From Salminus brasiliensis (lineage: Eukaryota; Chordata; Actinopteri; Characiformes; Bryconidae), in the NCBI RefSeq assembly GCF_030463535.1, contig NC_132880.1, forward strand, positions 38,163,342 through 38,227,341: a DNA stretch of 64,000 nt, in the 5' to 3' direction. Position numbers and translations under genes: made by a program. Positions 25,059 through 49,985 of this stretch are shown here, one piece after another (positions within the stretch are counted from its first letter, which is position 1; every line of letters begins with the position of its first letter). The notes under the pieces are model-generated. The model saw only the letters and a list, made by a program, of their open reading frames with translations, was not told the DNA's origin and searched no databases.

Positions 25059-25240
25059 TTAAAGCAACAATGTGGAAAATTGCCATTTTTTTTACATTAT
25101 CCTGCCTGCTTCACCAAAGTGACATAGTGCAGTTAGCAGCGTGCTGAGCTATGCTACTCTTCTTCTTACAGGTCAGTGGAGCATCACAATAAGTTTGAAG
25201 CTGTTTTTAAAAGGTAAAATGCTACATAGTGTTGCTTTAA
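25059..25240. mobile_element. TTAA-flanked MITE (piggyBac-like)
   Basis: The left edge is TTAA followed by AGCAACAATGTGG; the right edge is CTACATAGTGTTGCT followed by TTAA. The ends are inverted repeats and the flanking TTAA fits a piggyBac-type target site. The interior of about 150 bases is non-coding. The GTTGCTTTAA end also occurs near 39888, suggesting another degraded copy. Confidence 0.6.
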
Positions 25241-25785
25241 CTACATTTTTTTACCTAAAAGCACAGTATTTTACTATTGCCACAGTATTTTACTATTGCA
25301 AACATTTGGGCAAACAAATGTTAGAAATGAGCTGCGGATTAAAGCTCAATCCATATCAAACACATTAATATGGTTGTGCTTATTCATTTCTCATCGTGAA
25401 TATCCAGGCTGCCTACTTCAACCTCTGTCAAACCATCACAGTTCTTACCATGAATTGTGCCTTGTTCTCAACAGAACTTGTGTTATAAAGTACATCAAAC
25501 AAGTCACCTTCTGGTCCAGAGTTGGGCCTTGTCATACTACAAAAGAAAACCACAAAAGCTCCTCTGTCTCTTTTCTTTTTTGTCTCGGCTGAATCCCACA
25601 CATCAGCTACGTGTTTTGTGAAACCGCTCCCTTGTAATTTGACTCAGTATGGCACAGATACCTCAAGTCTCCAGAGACTGTGAAGGTTTTCACTCTGCAT
25701 TCTGTTTTTCAGAGACTACCTGATCCTGTTCTCCTCTGACAAACTGTGTGTTCTTTTTTTGGTCATTTGCCTAGATCTTGTGACC

Positions 25786-26187
25786 TCACCCACATCTCAG
25801 TGTCAGTAATACAAACACAACCAGTGATGACCAAGTTGAGACTGACTGCCTTGCGTCTGTCAGCTCAGAAAGCCTTTGGGACACTTCATACCACAGCTTG
25901 CAGCTTGAAGTAGGACAGTGTAGTTTCAGGCCCATGGCTAGTAGCAGCAACATCCAAGTGGTACTATCTTTACTTTCAGTGGCATTCACCACAGGCATTC
26001 GTATAACTGTGTAAATCCCAAACTCAGAGAAATCCTCTGTCGAAGGATTATTTATAAACAGGCTATCATTAAATGGAATCACAGTGGGTGTGCTGTTGAC
26101 TGGATTCCTTTCAAGATATTTCCGGTAGCTGAACAAGAATGATGGCTTTCTACCAGTTTTTGACATTATAGAGATAAATTTCTGCAA
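25786..26187 (-). other. Unassigned open reading frame, minus strand
   Basis: An open frame of 133 codons; the first ATG is at 26164-26166, giving 126 codons. Unlike the other long frames here it is not low-complexity. The N-terminal two thirds is polar with NDS and NAT glycosylation-type sites (blocks RKYLERNPVNS, IYTVIRMPVVNAT). A hydrophobic stretch (WMLLLLAMGL) and a second one near the C terminus (SLVVFVLLTL) follow. I do not recognise a family. It could be an exon, a degraded transposon ORF or chance. A weak acceptor-like TTTTGCAG lies just upstream on the minus strand. Confidence 0.25.
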
Positions 26188-26237
26188 AATCCATCATACA
26201 CAATCTTTTACTCAAAGAGTTCAAAATGTGTTCAAAC

Positions 26238-26552
26238 TATGGGCAATTGGCAATATTTTATCATATCGTGATGAATTATGTTATCACGATACACAGTGTG
26301 ATATTGTTAGTGCTTAATAAACACTGATCAACTGCAAGTTTCACTACAAACAGTGTAATTAGACTGGATTGGATGAAGTGCAGCAGATGTTGAATAAAAA
26401 TCACTGTATCCAGTATGGGAGAGTATCTGAATAGTGTTTTTTAAGGATCTGTTGTTACTGATGTATGTAGTCTGTGGTTACATGTATTGTGTATCGTGAA
26501 AATGTCTTTAAATATTGTGATATAGTATTTTTACCATATCACCCAGCCCTAG
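26238..26552. mobile_element. GGGCTGGGC family, copy B
   Basis: The interior block gtgcttaataaacactgatc, with a following cagtgtaattagactg, is shared with copy C (30301-30636). The right end ATATCACCCAGCCCTAG matches copies A and C. The left end is eroded. Confidence 0.55.
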
Positions 26553-26734
26553 GTGAGATTATTGCTTCTGTGTTTTTGCACTGGATTGACAAAGCTCTAA
26601 AAAAAAGTGTACAGTTGCAATAAAAAGATAGAAAAAGATCACAACGATAGACAAACACAATCCAAACTAATAGCACAAAAACAGTTGTACTGTTTGTGTC
26701 TAATATTGAACATACTGAGTAACAATCCACATTG

Positions 26735-27050
26735 CAGGCTAGAAAAAGTAAGTGAACCTTTGTGTTAATGACTCAAAAAAGGCAAAAAAAAAAAAAAAAA
26801 AAAGACCTACTGACGTTTCTGCAAACTGCAAAAGTGTTTGTTAATGTGTCCATAAGAAAAACACAGAACAAGAATGATGTTCATGGTGGGACACAAAAAA
26901 GGTAGCAGCTGCTGTCTAACAACAAAAAAAAAAAGCTCTAGTTTGCCCAAGACCACCTGGAGAAGAATGTAAGAGCAGCACTCCTGTCTGATGCGAAAAG
27001 ACTGTGACCCAAGTGAAAAAAGAGAGAAGCCAAGTCATAGTCCTGACCAT
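26735..27050 (+). pseudogene. Tc1-like element remnant
   Basis: Begins with an end-like block, TAGAAAAAGTAAGTGAACC, also present near 39063-39082. It then has blocks resembling transposase DNA of fish Tc1-like elements (acacagaacaagaatgatgt with tcatggtgggacac; gtttgcccaagaccacctgg). Stops and poly-A runs break any frame. Confidence 0.5.
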
Positions 27051-27654
27051 GTGGTGATGGAGGACTGTGGAAGCAAGGCCATAAATATTGATAAACTAAA
27101 ACTCATTTGCAGGAACAAAAATGGTCCACAGTTCCCCAACATTGTGCAGAACAGTTCAACAGAAACGTTTGTTGAAGGTGATTTCTGCTCATTTTACATT
27201 CAAGGGTTCCCAAAAATGTATGTGAAACTGGATATACCAGAGCCTTGCAAACTGACTGCATCTGGGGTGCTGTAAAGATTGTGTAAATACTACTTTTGGT
27301 GAAGCATTCCTTCTGCACAGCTTAACTGCTGTCCCCACCCAGCTTACACAGAGCTGTGAATAACCAGTACATGCACTGTATTTTTTATGTACTGGTTCAA
27401 CGCTCAGGGTGTGCTGTATAAACAGCCTTTCCCTTTTTTTCTGCATTCTCTTGTTCAAATACGCCCTTGTTCACTTCCCCTAAACACTTCAACCCGGAAA
27501 ATCAAGCGCAAACAAACACGTTATGTGAAGCACAGATATGCTCGATTGTGTAAATAAATTCGCTTGAACGGCTAAAAATGCGACGTGCTGCATTTCAGAC
27601 AGCGTATATCATCCACAGCGTTGATTTCTTCTTGAGGGTGCTAGTGAGGGAACG

Positions 27655-27870
27655 CCTGCGGATTGGAATCGAGCCTCGTTTCAGAGTGGGTGACGTGAGC
27701 AATGACCGTTGGTGAGTGCGCAGTGGGAGCAGCGCTGAAATTCAAATTTGAACAGAGCGAGGCTGCAGGCACGAGCTCGGTCCATCTGCGGTGTGGCTTT
27801 ACGGACACGAAGACGGGGTGGGGTAGAGCAGAGCTAGATTTCACAGAGTTTGACAGTATACGACTTCGGA
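27655..27870 (+). promoter_or_regulatory. anln: anln core promoter with CCAAT and CHR-like sites
   Basis: A reverse CCAAT box (ATTGG) lies at 27662-27666. A perfect 12-base palindrome, TTCAAATTTGAA, lies at 27741-27752; each half is a CHR element (TTTGAA). AGCGC at 27731-27735, just upstream, could act as a CDE-like partner. CCAAT plus CHR/CDE is the known layout of DREAM/MuvB-controlled G2/M genes, the class to which anillin belongs. No TATA box is seen. The transcription start was not determined. Confidence 0.5.
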
Positions 27871-37329
<9,459 letters not shown>

Positions 37330-38715
37330 CCTAGCTTAAAGGACAAGCAACATCCCGGGTCATAATTTCAACGGCCAACATGTTTGGCTGAGAAGTGCAA
37401 TACAGTATCAAAGTTACAGAACGTTTACAAATAATTATAATGAGTTTTTCATATGACCGGACTTGAGCATGGGAGAAGCCATTTTATAGACCTTTCAGTA
37501 CCGCAAATAACAAAATACCCTCACCGAGGTTCCTGCAGGTAAAAGATGAGCATACTACTTTTGTCAAACGTTGAAGGTAATTACATTAGTGAGTGATAAA
37601 AGAGAAATGTCATGTTCCTATAGTAACCTGAATAAATACTAAGGCTCTAATGACTGTCTGCACCATTACTGTAAACCGTAAAGAACCCTTGCATTTTGGC
37701 TCAAAGTTGAGAAGGTGGGAAAGTCAGGTATGTCATTTTCTCTAAAGCACCGTAAAGTATCCTCCAGGTTGTTAGTTAGTTTCAGAACTGTTTTGAAGCT
37801 TTAGTATGAGATTAGATTTTAATATAAAAGTCAAGTTGATCTGTTCATTTGCCACCCCTAAAGTACGTTTTAAATACCGTTTCAAAGCTTGTGCATACGT
37901 GAAAAATCTATCAAAATCTTTAGGTGGCTTTTAGGTAGAGATTATTTTATGTATTTCTATGGTAAATCTTTTTTTACTTAACAAAAAAAGTATGAGCATT
38001 GCTTGTTTTTTTTTATTTTATTTTAACCAATAGTGGGGATGGTTTTGTGTTGATAGGAGAAGGTAAACTGTTATGGTTGATCAAGCTTGTGTGGGCTTCA
38101 TTTTTATTGAGTTTATTTACAGCAGCAACGCACTTGATTAGATGCAACATTTATCATGCAGAGGTCCACAATTATATTGTACCGCTGCTACTACCAATAA
38201 TAATGGAAGCCTGCTTGCCGTGGCTTTTTATGTGTAAATGTGGTGTTATTTTTTCTTTGTGAGAAAGCAATCAGGGGATTGTTAAGCTTTCTCTTCTTTT
38301 TTTTGTTTTGGTATAAAATCCATTTATTGAACCAGCATATCCGTGTGGACCATTACAGTTCCACAACTCACTTTTTAAGTGTTAATAATATTACTTAGGC
38401 ACTTCCATTTTTACCGGTTTGACATTTTGGTCTCTTATCTTTTTATGTTTTAAACACTCCAAATATAGCTAAAACACGTCAGTGCTGACACTTTAATAAA
38501 AGCCAACCGCTTTAGCAGTTTAACTATAGCCATTGTATTTTTATATTTAGCAGTTTGATGACATAAAGGTATATTACAGTGGTTTTATTAGCTTGCGGTC
38601 TGAATACCATCAACTAGTTTCTGAAGCATGGAAGCAGAGCGCTACTGAACATGTCAGTTCCTTGCTGATGTACACTTTATCAGTGTCAGTAATTACCTGT
38701 AACCATTGCAATAAA
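37330..38715 (+). other. anln: anln 3' untranslated region
   Basis: AT-rich sequence after the TGA. AATAAA signals occur at 37631-37636, 38495-38500 and 38710-38715; the last two are the likeliest main ends. No ORF of note. Confidence 0.55.
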
Positions 38716-39318
38716 ATTGGCTTGAAGTTTGTGTTTGTCCTGGAGTCTTATGATTTCTGTTTAATTTGTAAATATACAATGTAGCCCAATTGTTTATAGA
38801 TAATTGTAAGTTGTTTTAATATGTTAATACACCCACTGCATGGCTATTCCAAAGGATTTATGCTGTGCATAATATATAGTTTTGGACATTCATCAACAAA
38901 ACCGTGCATGAACTTGTTTTTGTATGATTTCTCTAAAAAAGGACTTTAAATACAGCAGAACTTGGGTACTGGGGGCAACTGTTAGTCAAGTCAGAGATAA
39001 TAGACACAATGCAATAGTTGTACTGTATCTTTTATTGCACACGTTGACATTCACAGTGCTGACTAGAAAAGTAAGTGAACCTTTGTGTTGATTTCTCCCA
39101 GAACTATTTCACAAGAATTTAAGTTCATTAATTAAAGGCACACAAAGTCAGATTAGAGCACAGATCTGTTCTTTAGAAAGATTGGTTGGAATTATTAGTA
39201 GGGTGTTCATTAATTTATGGTTAGACAAAGTGTCTACAACTGGAGTGGGCTTCTTATTAAGGAATTCTGGACATGTGAATTGAAACACGTGTTGTGGACA
39301 TTTACTCAGTGTGGAGTA

Positions 39319-39353
<35 letters not shown>

Positions 39354-40315
39354 TATATAAACTACTTATTGCAGTGCATTTGGAATTTTTTATTGTGCAC
39401 TAAAAATTCTACACTGTTTTCAGACAACACTACAAATTGGCAAAATAGTGCAGTTTTGGACACAGCTTTACTTTTTCTTGCAACTGAAGAGAGGAATTAA
39501 ACACCATCATGCAAGAACTGATATTTTTTGCTCCTGGCCTACAGTTGGGGAGTGTTTTTCCACTTTACTCCACTGCAGTAAATACAAGCTATTCTTTGAG
39601 GGCCCCTCGTGGGCAGCTTAATACATGCATTTGTTGACAAGCTGAGAGATACCATACCAGCATCACCTGCAAGTGAAAGACGCATGTGGACTCACAAGGT
39701 AAAGTACTTTCACAGAATTTTACACAAATCTGACTCCGGTTCCACGGTGTTCAGAGGACAGTTCACGCTAGAGATCTCGCAGCTCCACCAAAAAAGCAGC
39801 AGCATCCTTCCAGCAATGACAGAGACGATGAAGTCAATTTACCATCAACATTTTTGAAGCTGGTATTTTGAGGTACAGATGTTTTATAATGTTGCTTTAA
39901 GAAACGAAACGAAACGAAAGCTGTCGCTTAACAAATAATCATATATATATATATAATATTTCCTGAATGAACTGCCCATTCAAGCGATATTTGCATAAAC
40001 AATATGAACTAATGCATTAGGAGACTCTGAGGTGGAAATGTTTTGTGCATGTTTTGATGGATACTTTTTGATGATATATATATATATATATATATATGCA
40101 CAAATTGTTGTGTTTATTTGTCTTTTACAAAAATATATAAACAAATATGTGTAACAAAGTGTAAGAGTTTAGAGACCCCCAGTTTGTGTTCAGAGGGGAG
40201 TTCAGTTGAACTGTGGGATCGATTCAGGTCTCTCTTATTTTTCTATTTTGACACGTTAGAGACTCCGTAGTCTTCGGACTTCGTACGTAACTCGGATATT
40301 ACATAGGCTGCATGA
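38716..40315. other. Intergenic spacer anln-ak2
   Basis: Holds a Tc1-like end block (39063-39082, shared with 26742), a GT/AT microsatellite (39319-39356), a degraded GTTGCTTTAA-ended piece near 39888 and small TA repeats (39943-39956, 40074-40096). The tgttgacaagctgagag-atac block near 39634 recurs, inverted, near 46524-46545, indicating one more dispersed repeat. No gene. Confidence 0.55.
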
Positions 40316-40515
40316 CTCCTTTCTCTCCAATAAGCGCGATTAGTATTTGAGTGACAGGTCAGTGTCCACTGAGAGGGCGGGTTTAATGCAAAGGGGCGGG
40401 CAGTTTGTCCATGGTGAGGAACAGGAGGCGTCCACGGCTTCCTTTCTGGTTTGAGTTGGCAGCTAGAAAGTTGGCCGGAGGGTCTTAGTCCTATAGCACG
40501 GTGTCCTCACTGACC
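40316..40515 (+). promoter_or_regulatory. ak2: ak2 promoter, TATA-less with GC boxes
   Basis: A CCAAT box at 40327-40331 and two Sp1-type GC boxes (GGGCGG) at 40375-40380 and 40394-40399 lie within 190 bases of the ATG; no TATA box is seen. This is a standard housekeeping layout, fitting a constitutive mitochondrial enzyme. Confidence 0.55.
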
Positions 40516-44246
<3,731 letters not shown>

Positions 44247-45115
44247 AACCTTTCTCCATTCCTTTCCCTTGTTCCTTTGGGTGCTACTCTACCATTAGCT
44301 CTCTTCTCTTGCAGGTTTTGGGCTATGGTTTTAAAATGGGTTCTGTGTGGGTTTGTCAGCTTAGGGTTGTCTGGAACCGTGGATTTGAATTCTCATAAAT
44401 TCTGTGCCCATGTCGTGGAGATACGGTGATTATACAGTGTATCTAATGGTGGAATGTAGTCATGCCCACTTACGTTTCCTGTCCTGAAGTGAAAACGACT
44501 TTAAACTTGCTGTTAACTCAAGGGACCTCATTTTATGTGTCTGACTAACCTACCGCCGGTATCACCAGTTCCAGGCAAAGCAGACTGGAGAGGAACACTA
44601 ATACTCAGTACTTTCACACACTAAGCCAATATAACAGCAATCTGAATGTCCTGCTCTCTCTGTCTGTAACTTAATACCTTTCTTTTAACCCCAACCCCCC
44701 CCTTCTCCCCCAACGAGCCCTTTCTTTGTCCTGCTGCATGACAGACTGACCGAATCTTGACTTTAGCTAATCTGTGGAGATTAAAGATTTGTATCCACTC
44801 ATTCCTCTAATCTGATAACCTTATCTGATAACTGCTCATTTGATTGCTTTTAACTGTTTGCAACTGAAGAGAGGTTTAATTGCACTGTATCTAGGAGACA
44901 TGTAAACCTGATTGCACTTTTTTTTTCCCTCTCTCTTTTTCTCTGAGAGGTAGTTTTGCACATGTCCACCAGAGGTCGTGTGATTTAGAAGTTTCTGTAA
45001 ACGCAGCACTTACTGAGCCACTTGGGTGGAAAAATTGAGGTTGAAAATGTTTTCTGAGTGCATGTGTTCTGAACTGAATGCGTAATTTACCCAAGGCTTC
45101 TTTTTCCTTCTACAG

Positions 45116-45290
45116 CTGTTTGAAACCCTGCATCCAACATCCAGTCTGATCCGGATGATACAAAAGGGCGAGGGTGTCTAATAGTGTAATTTAAATGTTC
45201 TGAATAGTTGGTGTGCTTTATTAAGGCACTCTGCCAGGATTGAAACAAACAACACAATGACCCTGACAACTTTTCCTTTGAAATAAAAAA
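45116..45290 (+). other. ak2: Alternative last exon of ak2 (short C-terminus isoform)
   Basis: If the donor GTAAAG at 44221 inside the last coding exon is used and joined to the acceptor TTCTACAG ending at 45115, the reading frame continues as ...AAT, S, V, stop (TGA at 45120-45122). This mirrors human AK2 isoform B, which ends ...KATS instead of ...KATCKDLVMFI. The exon ends near the AATAAA at 45282-45287. The read-through form would end in the 44247-44800 region, which has an ATTAAA at 44780-44785. Confidence 0.6.
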
Positions 45291-47400
45291 AAAAAACATT
45301 TTCTACTGTCTTCAGCTGTGTTGCTGTGTTGTTTTCTGTGAAGTGGTGAGTAAGGCTTGTTCTAAAATGGGTCAGCTGAATTAAGGTGCTTTTATATAAA
45401 GACAGTTTTTAAATCAAACTATTCGGGCAGGAATATCTTTTTTGGGCTGTACCAGGAATATTTCAAACTTCATGACTAGTTGAAACTTTAATGTTTAGAG
45501 TATCTGCTTAGGTGCTAATGGGATATTTATTTATTTTATTAAATATAAAATTAAAGCTTAGATTTCATTCCCACTGCATTATATACTAGTTTAAAAAAGG
45601 GATGGGGGAGGCGCCCCATCTAAACCTTCTGAGGGTGTATGTACAAGGTGGGAGGTACTTTGTGGGGTGTACAGGAAATGCTGGCCAGAAATTTTCATTA
45701 TGGGGAACTGATACTCAGGGATGTCAGACACTAGAGGGTGCTCCTGAGAGTCCAAAGTGGTTCTTCATTTTTGCACAGAGAAATGCACTCATTTTCAAAT
45801 GTTTTCAACTGCAGATAGAGAACTTTTGAACAGAGCACATAACCAGTGAGGTTAAACTGCTTTAGCTGGTGTTTGGATTTTGTATGCTTTTTGTTGTCTA
45901 TAGAGAACTGCCACTGAAAAGCACTGCTCTATGAAATGCTCTTTGTACTGTTGAAATCCTTTTCTGTTGAGAATCCTAAGAAATGAACCATACCTTATCC
46001 CAGCTGCCCATTCTGCCAGTTCTCTTCCTTCACTCTTAGTTTTGATTTCGTTTCAGGCATTTATTGGTCATCTGTCTTTTAAGTGATGACCATATAAGGA
46101 CCTCTGTGGCTAATATGAGTTTCAATCTGAATGGATTTTGCTGAAGTAAATAAGGAGTTAAAATATAGACAATGCTAGTCTGCTACTTCATAGTAAAGGA
46201 GAACTAGCACCCCTGCACATTTGAAATTATGTTGGGAAATTCTATTCAATATCAGTGCTATTATCAAACCCCAGCTGCTCAAACTAGTTCATAAAATGGA
46301 CCACAGAGTGATGAGAGGGCTTCAGAGGTTATCCAATCAGAAGCAGTGACGCCAGCATTCTTCTGACTTCACTGACTTAGCAGGGAGAAGGGGGGGCTCT
46401 GTCATTGCAACCCCAGGCCTGGAAAGCTTTTACTGCACCCTAGTCAAGTTTGTGTAAAGTCCAGTTATATTACTTTTTATTGTCATGTAATATGACCCTT
46501 TCATTTCTGATGCCAGTTCTGTACCTCTCAGCTTGTCAACAACTGCACGTGTACCTTGATTTGTATTTAGAGTAGTGGTGTAAAAGTGGTTAGACTGTGG
46601 AACTGCATGGGGAGTGCAGAAGCCAAAAGTCCTCAGTCCTGGTCCTGGTGATCTACCATCCCTCAGAGTGTAGATCCAATCCAAATCATGATCCTATTGG
46701 GAAAGGCATTTAGGGTCATCTGGATACTACAGTAGCAGGACTGAGCACCTCTGCTTAAACCATGAAACCGGTCCTGTGGACACACACTGGCTTTAGATTT
46801 ACACAACATACTTGGTAGTACATATGAAACCAAGAATCCACCCTAAGCGTGTGTAGTTTCTCAAAACTTCAGGATACATCAGAAGGGGGTTTTCTGGGGG
46901 TGTTTCACAATGTGAGATTTTTCAGTTTGGCTAGTCCAGGTTTTCAGTCTAGCTTGTCCATTAGGAGAAAACAGCTAAGGGACATTCCGATCGGGCAGTT
47001 GGGCTAAAGTTTTAAGGTTGTGAAACACCACCAGAAACTAAACCTTATTATAAAATCCCGGGCTCGAGTTCAAAAAGTTAAAAAATGGAGATTTAAAAAA
47101 TAAATTATAATATTAAAATATGCTTGCTCTGTAAGCTGATTATTATTATTTTATTTTATTTTTTTATTGATATTTATTATATGTAAACATCATCAGGATG
47201 ACTAATTCATTCCGTTGTCATTGCGCAGTGACATGCATACATTAAGGAATCCCGTCAGTTGGCCGGTGATTCTTTTATAACGTGGTTAAATGCTCTGTCG
47301 TCTGTATGGGTTCATTCCCGGAGCCCCTTTATTAGTAAGACCAAAACTTTGCCGCGTGCTGGTTTTCGGTTTCGGTCTGTGTCGGTTTCCTCCTGTTCAC
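45291..47400. other. Intergenic spacer ak2-rnf19b
   Basis: No gene seen. Contains the dispersed repeat at 46595-46770 and a block near 46500-46570 shared in inverted form with 39630-39660. The rest is unremarkable AT-rich DNA. Confidence 0.55.
46595..46770. repeat. Dispersed repeat, shared with 4881-4985
   Basis: Shares tcctggtgatctacca and gatccaa blocks with 4881-4985. It has imperfect inverted ends (agtcctcagtcctgg against agcaggactgagcac), suggesting a small non-autonomous DNA element. Confidence 0.45.
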
Positions 47401-47520
47401 ACCGTTTTCGGGATCAGCGCGCGCGCCGGCCTTTCAGCGGTGACGGCACTATGGGCGGAGTTCGAAAACGCGTCACCGAACGGGGCTTTCCTCTATGACG
47501 TCAGTGGAAAAGAGCGAGCG
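47400..47520 (+). promoter_or_regulatory. rnf19b: rnf19b promoter with CRE sites
   Basis: CpG-rich stretch with GCGCGCGCGCC near 47417, a GC box GGGCGG at 47453-47458, a CRE half-site TGACG at 47441-47445, a reverse half-site CGTCA at 47471-47475 and a perfect palindromic CRE TGACGTCA at 47496-47503. No TATA box. Confidence 0.55.
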
Positions 47521-47814
47521 AGCTCCGTCTAATCTGAGTCTGCTGAAGAAGAAACACCATCGCGGACAGACAGAGAGAGAGAGAGAGGGAGATAGAGAGA
47601 GAGAGCGAGAGAGGGGAGAGAGAGAGAGAGTGTGTGTGTGTGTGTGTGTGTGTGTTCTAGTCAGGGCTATTCGGTGTGTGTCTGAAGAACGTTTGGTCTG
47701 AAGAACGGGCGCTCCAGGAGGAGTTGCCTGAATGTACGGCGGACTCACCGCACCGAAGATCTCAGTGTACCGCCCTGTTCGGCTGATTCACTTTGGCTGT
47801 GCCAGGGAAGATAG
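47521..47814 (+). other. rnf19b: rnf19b non-coding exon 1
   Basis: Follows the CpG-rich promoter and ends at a strong donor, GATAG|GTAGGT (47815). It contains a GA-rich then GT-rich microsatellite (47564-47654). An ATG at 47732 opens a frame that stays open to the donor and, if spliced to 57419, closes at 57501 (55 codons). The transcription start is approximate. Confidence 0.55.
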
Positions 47815-48283
47815 GTAGGTAAAGTCTGTACAGTCTGGGTCGAACCGTTACAGTAATGTCACACCACTAACCACTAGAGGTAGGGTAGCTACTGGTATGT
47901 ACGCCTGGACACGATATAGCAGTACGATGGATGATGACAGTTTACAAAACATGCCCAACTCCGGCTGTCTTGTATGTTATGTCTCCTGTAACAGCTAGCT
48001 TTAGCCTCAGCAGGCTGACGACTTGGCCATATCCTTTATTATTTATTTATTTATTTATTTATTTGACTTGACTTGATTTAGCCAGCTGTAATGTGGGCCT
48101 CTTCAGAGCCTCGAGGTCGCTCCCAATGTAGGGTTCTGCTCTCGTGGGTGCTACAGCTGCTGCCTCATGTTCCTCTGTTATGGAGCGGGTTAGCTGAAGT
48201 GTGTACGCAGGCCTAGGTGGGGTCTGCTCAGCTCTGGCGGAGTTCATTTGGTCATGTTTGTACAGGCAGCTCTACTATCTGTT

Positions 48284-48532
48284 CACTGTTGAAAATGAAG
48301 GGTTCTTGATCAGTTCTATAGAAGAACCCCATTTGGAGGTCTTTTTGTAAAGGAGCGGTGAGTGTGCAGAACTTTTCCATTGGCTGAGAACCTTTAGAAC
48401 CTGAGAAAAGGTTCTTCACACACACATCTCTTTACACTCTTTACAGAAACGGTTCTTTATGGAACCATAAACAGCACTCCCAAAGCTCCCATAGCAAAGA
48501 ACCCTTTGTAGCACCTTTATTTTTAAGAGTAC
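48284..48532. mobile_element. MITE with AAGAACC motifs
   Basis: The left end ACTGTTGAAAATGAAGGGTT and right end CACCTTTATTTTTAAGAGTA are imperfect inverted repeats. The interior is full of gaacc/ggttc blocks. Degraded relatives appear at 11950-12031, 12500-12560, 14930-15045 and 53725-53980. Confidence 0.55.
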
Positions 48533-49662
48533 TGCCTGCCTTCGCACCACGTCTCGCACCACTTCTCTGTCTTCCCAACCCTCTTGGCTCCCAGTGTAAG
48601 GTCCAGACCCAGAGTGCTCTTAGACATGGGAAAGGGCCTTCAGCACATTAAACATTCAACACCACATCAGCGTAACCTCCCATTACGTCTCCAGCTTTAG
48701 AGCTTTTCAGCTACTAATTAATGTTTCCAAAACTGAACCTCGTTCTAGCATTGTGTTCAGGAGGAGGGAGGGGGGCTGCAGTTGAGATCTTTTTCCATTG
48801 GAAAATACACGGAATACACGTATGATCCTACCCTCTTCTGTATCAGTTTCGCTTCTGCTATAGCTCCAGGACAAATTCTGTGGAAAGTTCGTTCTGCTCA
48901 GTTGCAGTTTTACTGTAATTCAATTCATGACTTCCAGGCAATGATGGAAAGTTGCTGTTTCCTTGTACTTGTAAGTTAAGGGTTTAAGTATTTTTAAAAG
49001 TGGAATAAAAGAACAGTTCCAATCTACTCAGTTCAGAGTCTAGCAGAGTGAAAGCTAGCCTACTTTTCACTGTGCGTCCATAGGAAAACTGAAAAGGACA
49101 ATTCATGCCATAGCAATGTGTTAGTATTAACATAGCTTCTTAAAATGTCAGTATCCTTTTACATTGTCTTCAGATTTCATGATAAATGGATGGATAGAAA
49201 TGATCTGGAGTTACCTGCTATAGTAACTTCTCTTAAAGGTTCATTATGGTGTTTTTTTCCTCCTATGTCCTAAAAAGTTACCTACAACATTTTGATCAAG
49301 CTGTCTCAGTATGCCTATTGATAATTATCTGTACCAGCAGTTCATAAATAATCAGTCCACAATCTCATCTGGATTGTCTAGATGTTCCGTGGAACAGTTT
49401 AGAGTTTTGTGACCGGACCTCAGGTAGGGTTTCCTTCTTATGAGTCTACCAGTGAAGCTGCACAGTGAAAGAGTGAAATGAGTCCACCCTCTTGACTCAG
49501 CTAAAAGGTGTGTGTGTGTGTGTGGGGGGGGGTGATTTGCATGGCTTACCAGCATTTCAATGGTCTTGTCTTGACCTCCACAGTTCCCCAGAACTTCTGT
49601 TTCTTAGTAGCTTCCTATTCTGTAGGAACCACAAGCTCACACAAGCTTAGCAACTTCTTATA

Positions 49663-49726
49663 ACATATATATATATATATTATATGTGTTTGTATGTATG
49701 TATGTATGTATGTGTGTGTGTGTGTA

Positions 49727-49778
<52 letters not shown>

Positions 49779-49797
49779 CATACATACATACATACAG
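49663..49797. repeat. TA/TG/TACA compound microsatellite
   Basis: TA, ATGT, TG, TA and TACA runs over about 135 bases. A Tc1-like end begins in the last TACA units. Confidence 0.95.
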
Positions 49798-49985
49798 TGG
49801 GGGAAAAAAGTATTTAGTCAGTCACCAATTGTGCAAGTTCTCCCACTTAAAAAATGAGAGAGGCCTGTAATTGACCTCAACTATGAGAGACAAAATGAGA
49901 AAAAAAATTCTGAAAATCACATTGTCTGATTTTTTAAGAATTTATTTCCAAATAATGGTGGAAAATAAGTATTTGGTCACCTACA
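49796..49985. mobile_element. Tc1-like transposon end
   Basis: TACAGTGGGGGAAAAAAGTA, then ttagtcagtcaccaattgtg, cttaaaaaatgagagaggcc and gtggaaaataagtatttggt blocks. These are the classic terminal region of a Tc1-like element widespread in teleosts, beginning at a TA target site. Only about 190 bases are left; no transposase. Confidence 0.75.

Larger units (their letters stand above)
19106..27650. other. Intergenic repeat-rich region between ptp4a2 and anln
   Basis: No multi-exon gene is recognisable. The region holds a TA/TG microsatellite, a ~1-kb inverted-repeat element, a dead LINE, a TTAA-flanked MITE, an unassigned minus-strand ORF, a GGGCTGGGC-family element and a Tc1-like remnant, all listed separately. 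Nothing could be assigned in 21225-22738, 23796-25058 and 27051-27650. Confidence 0.6.
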
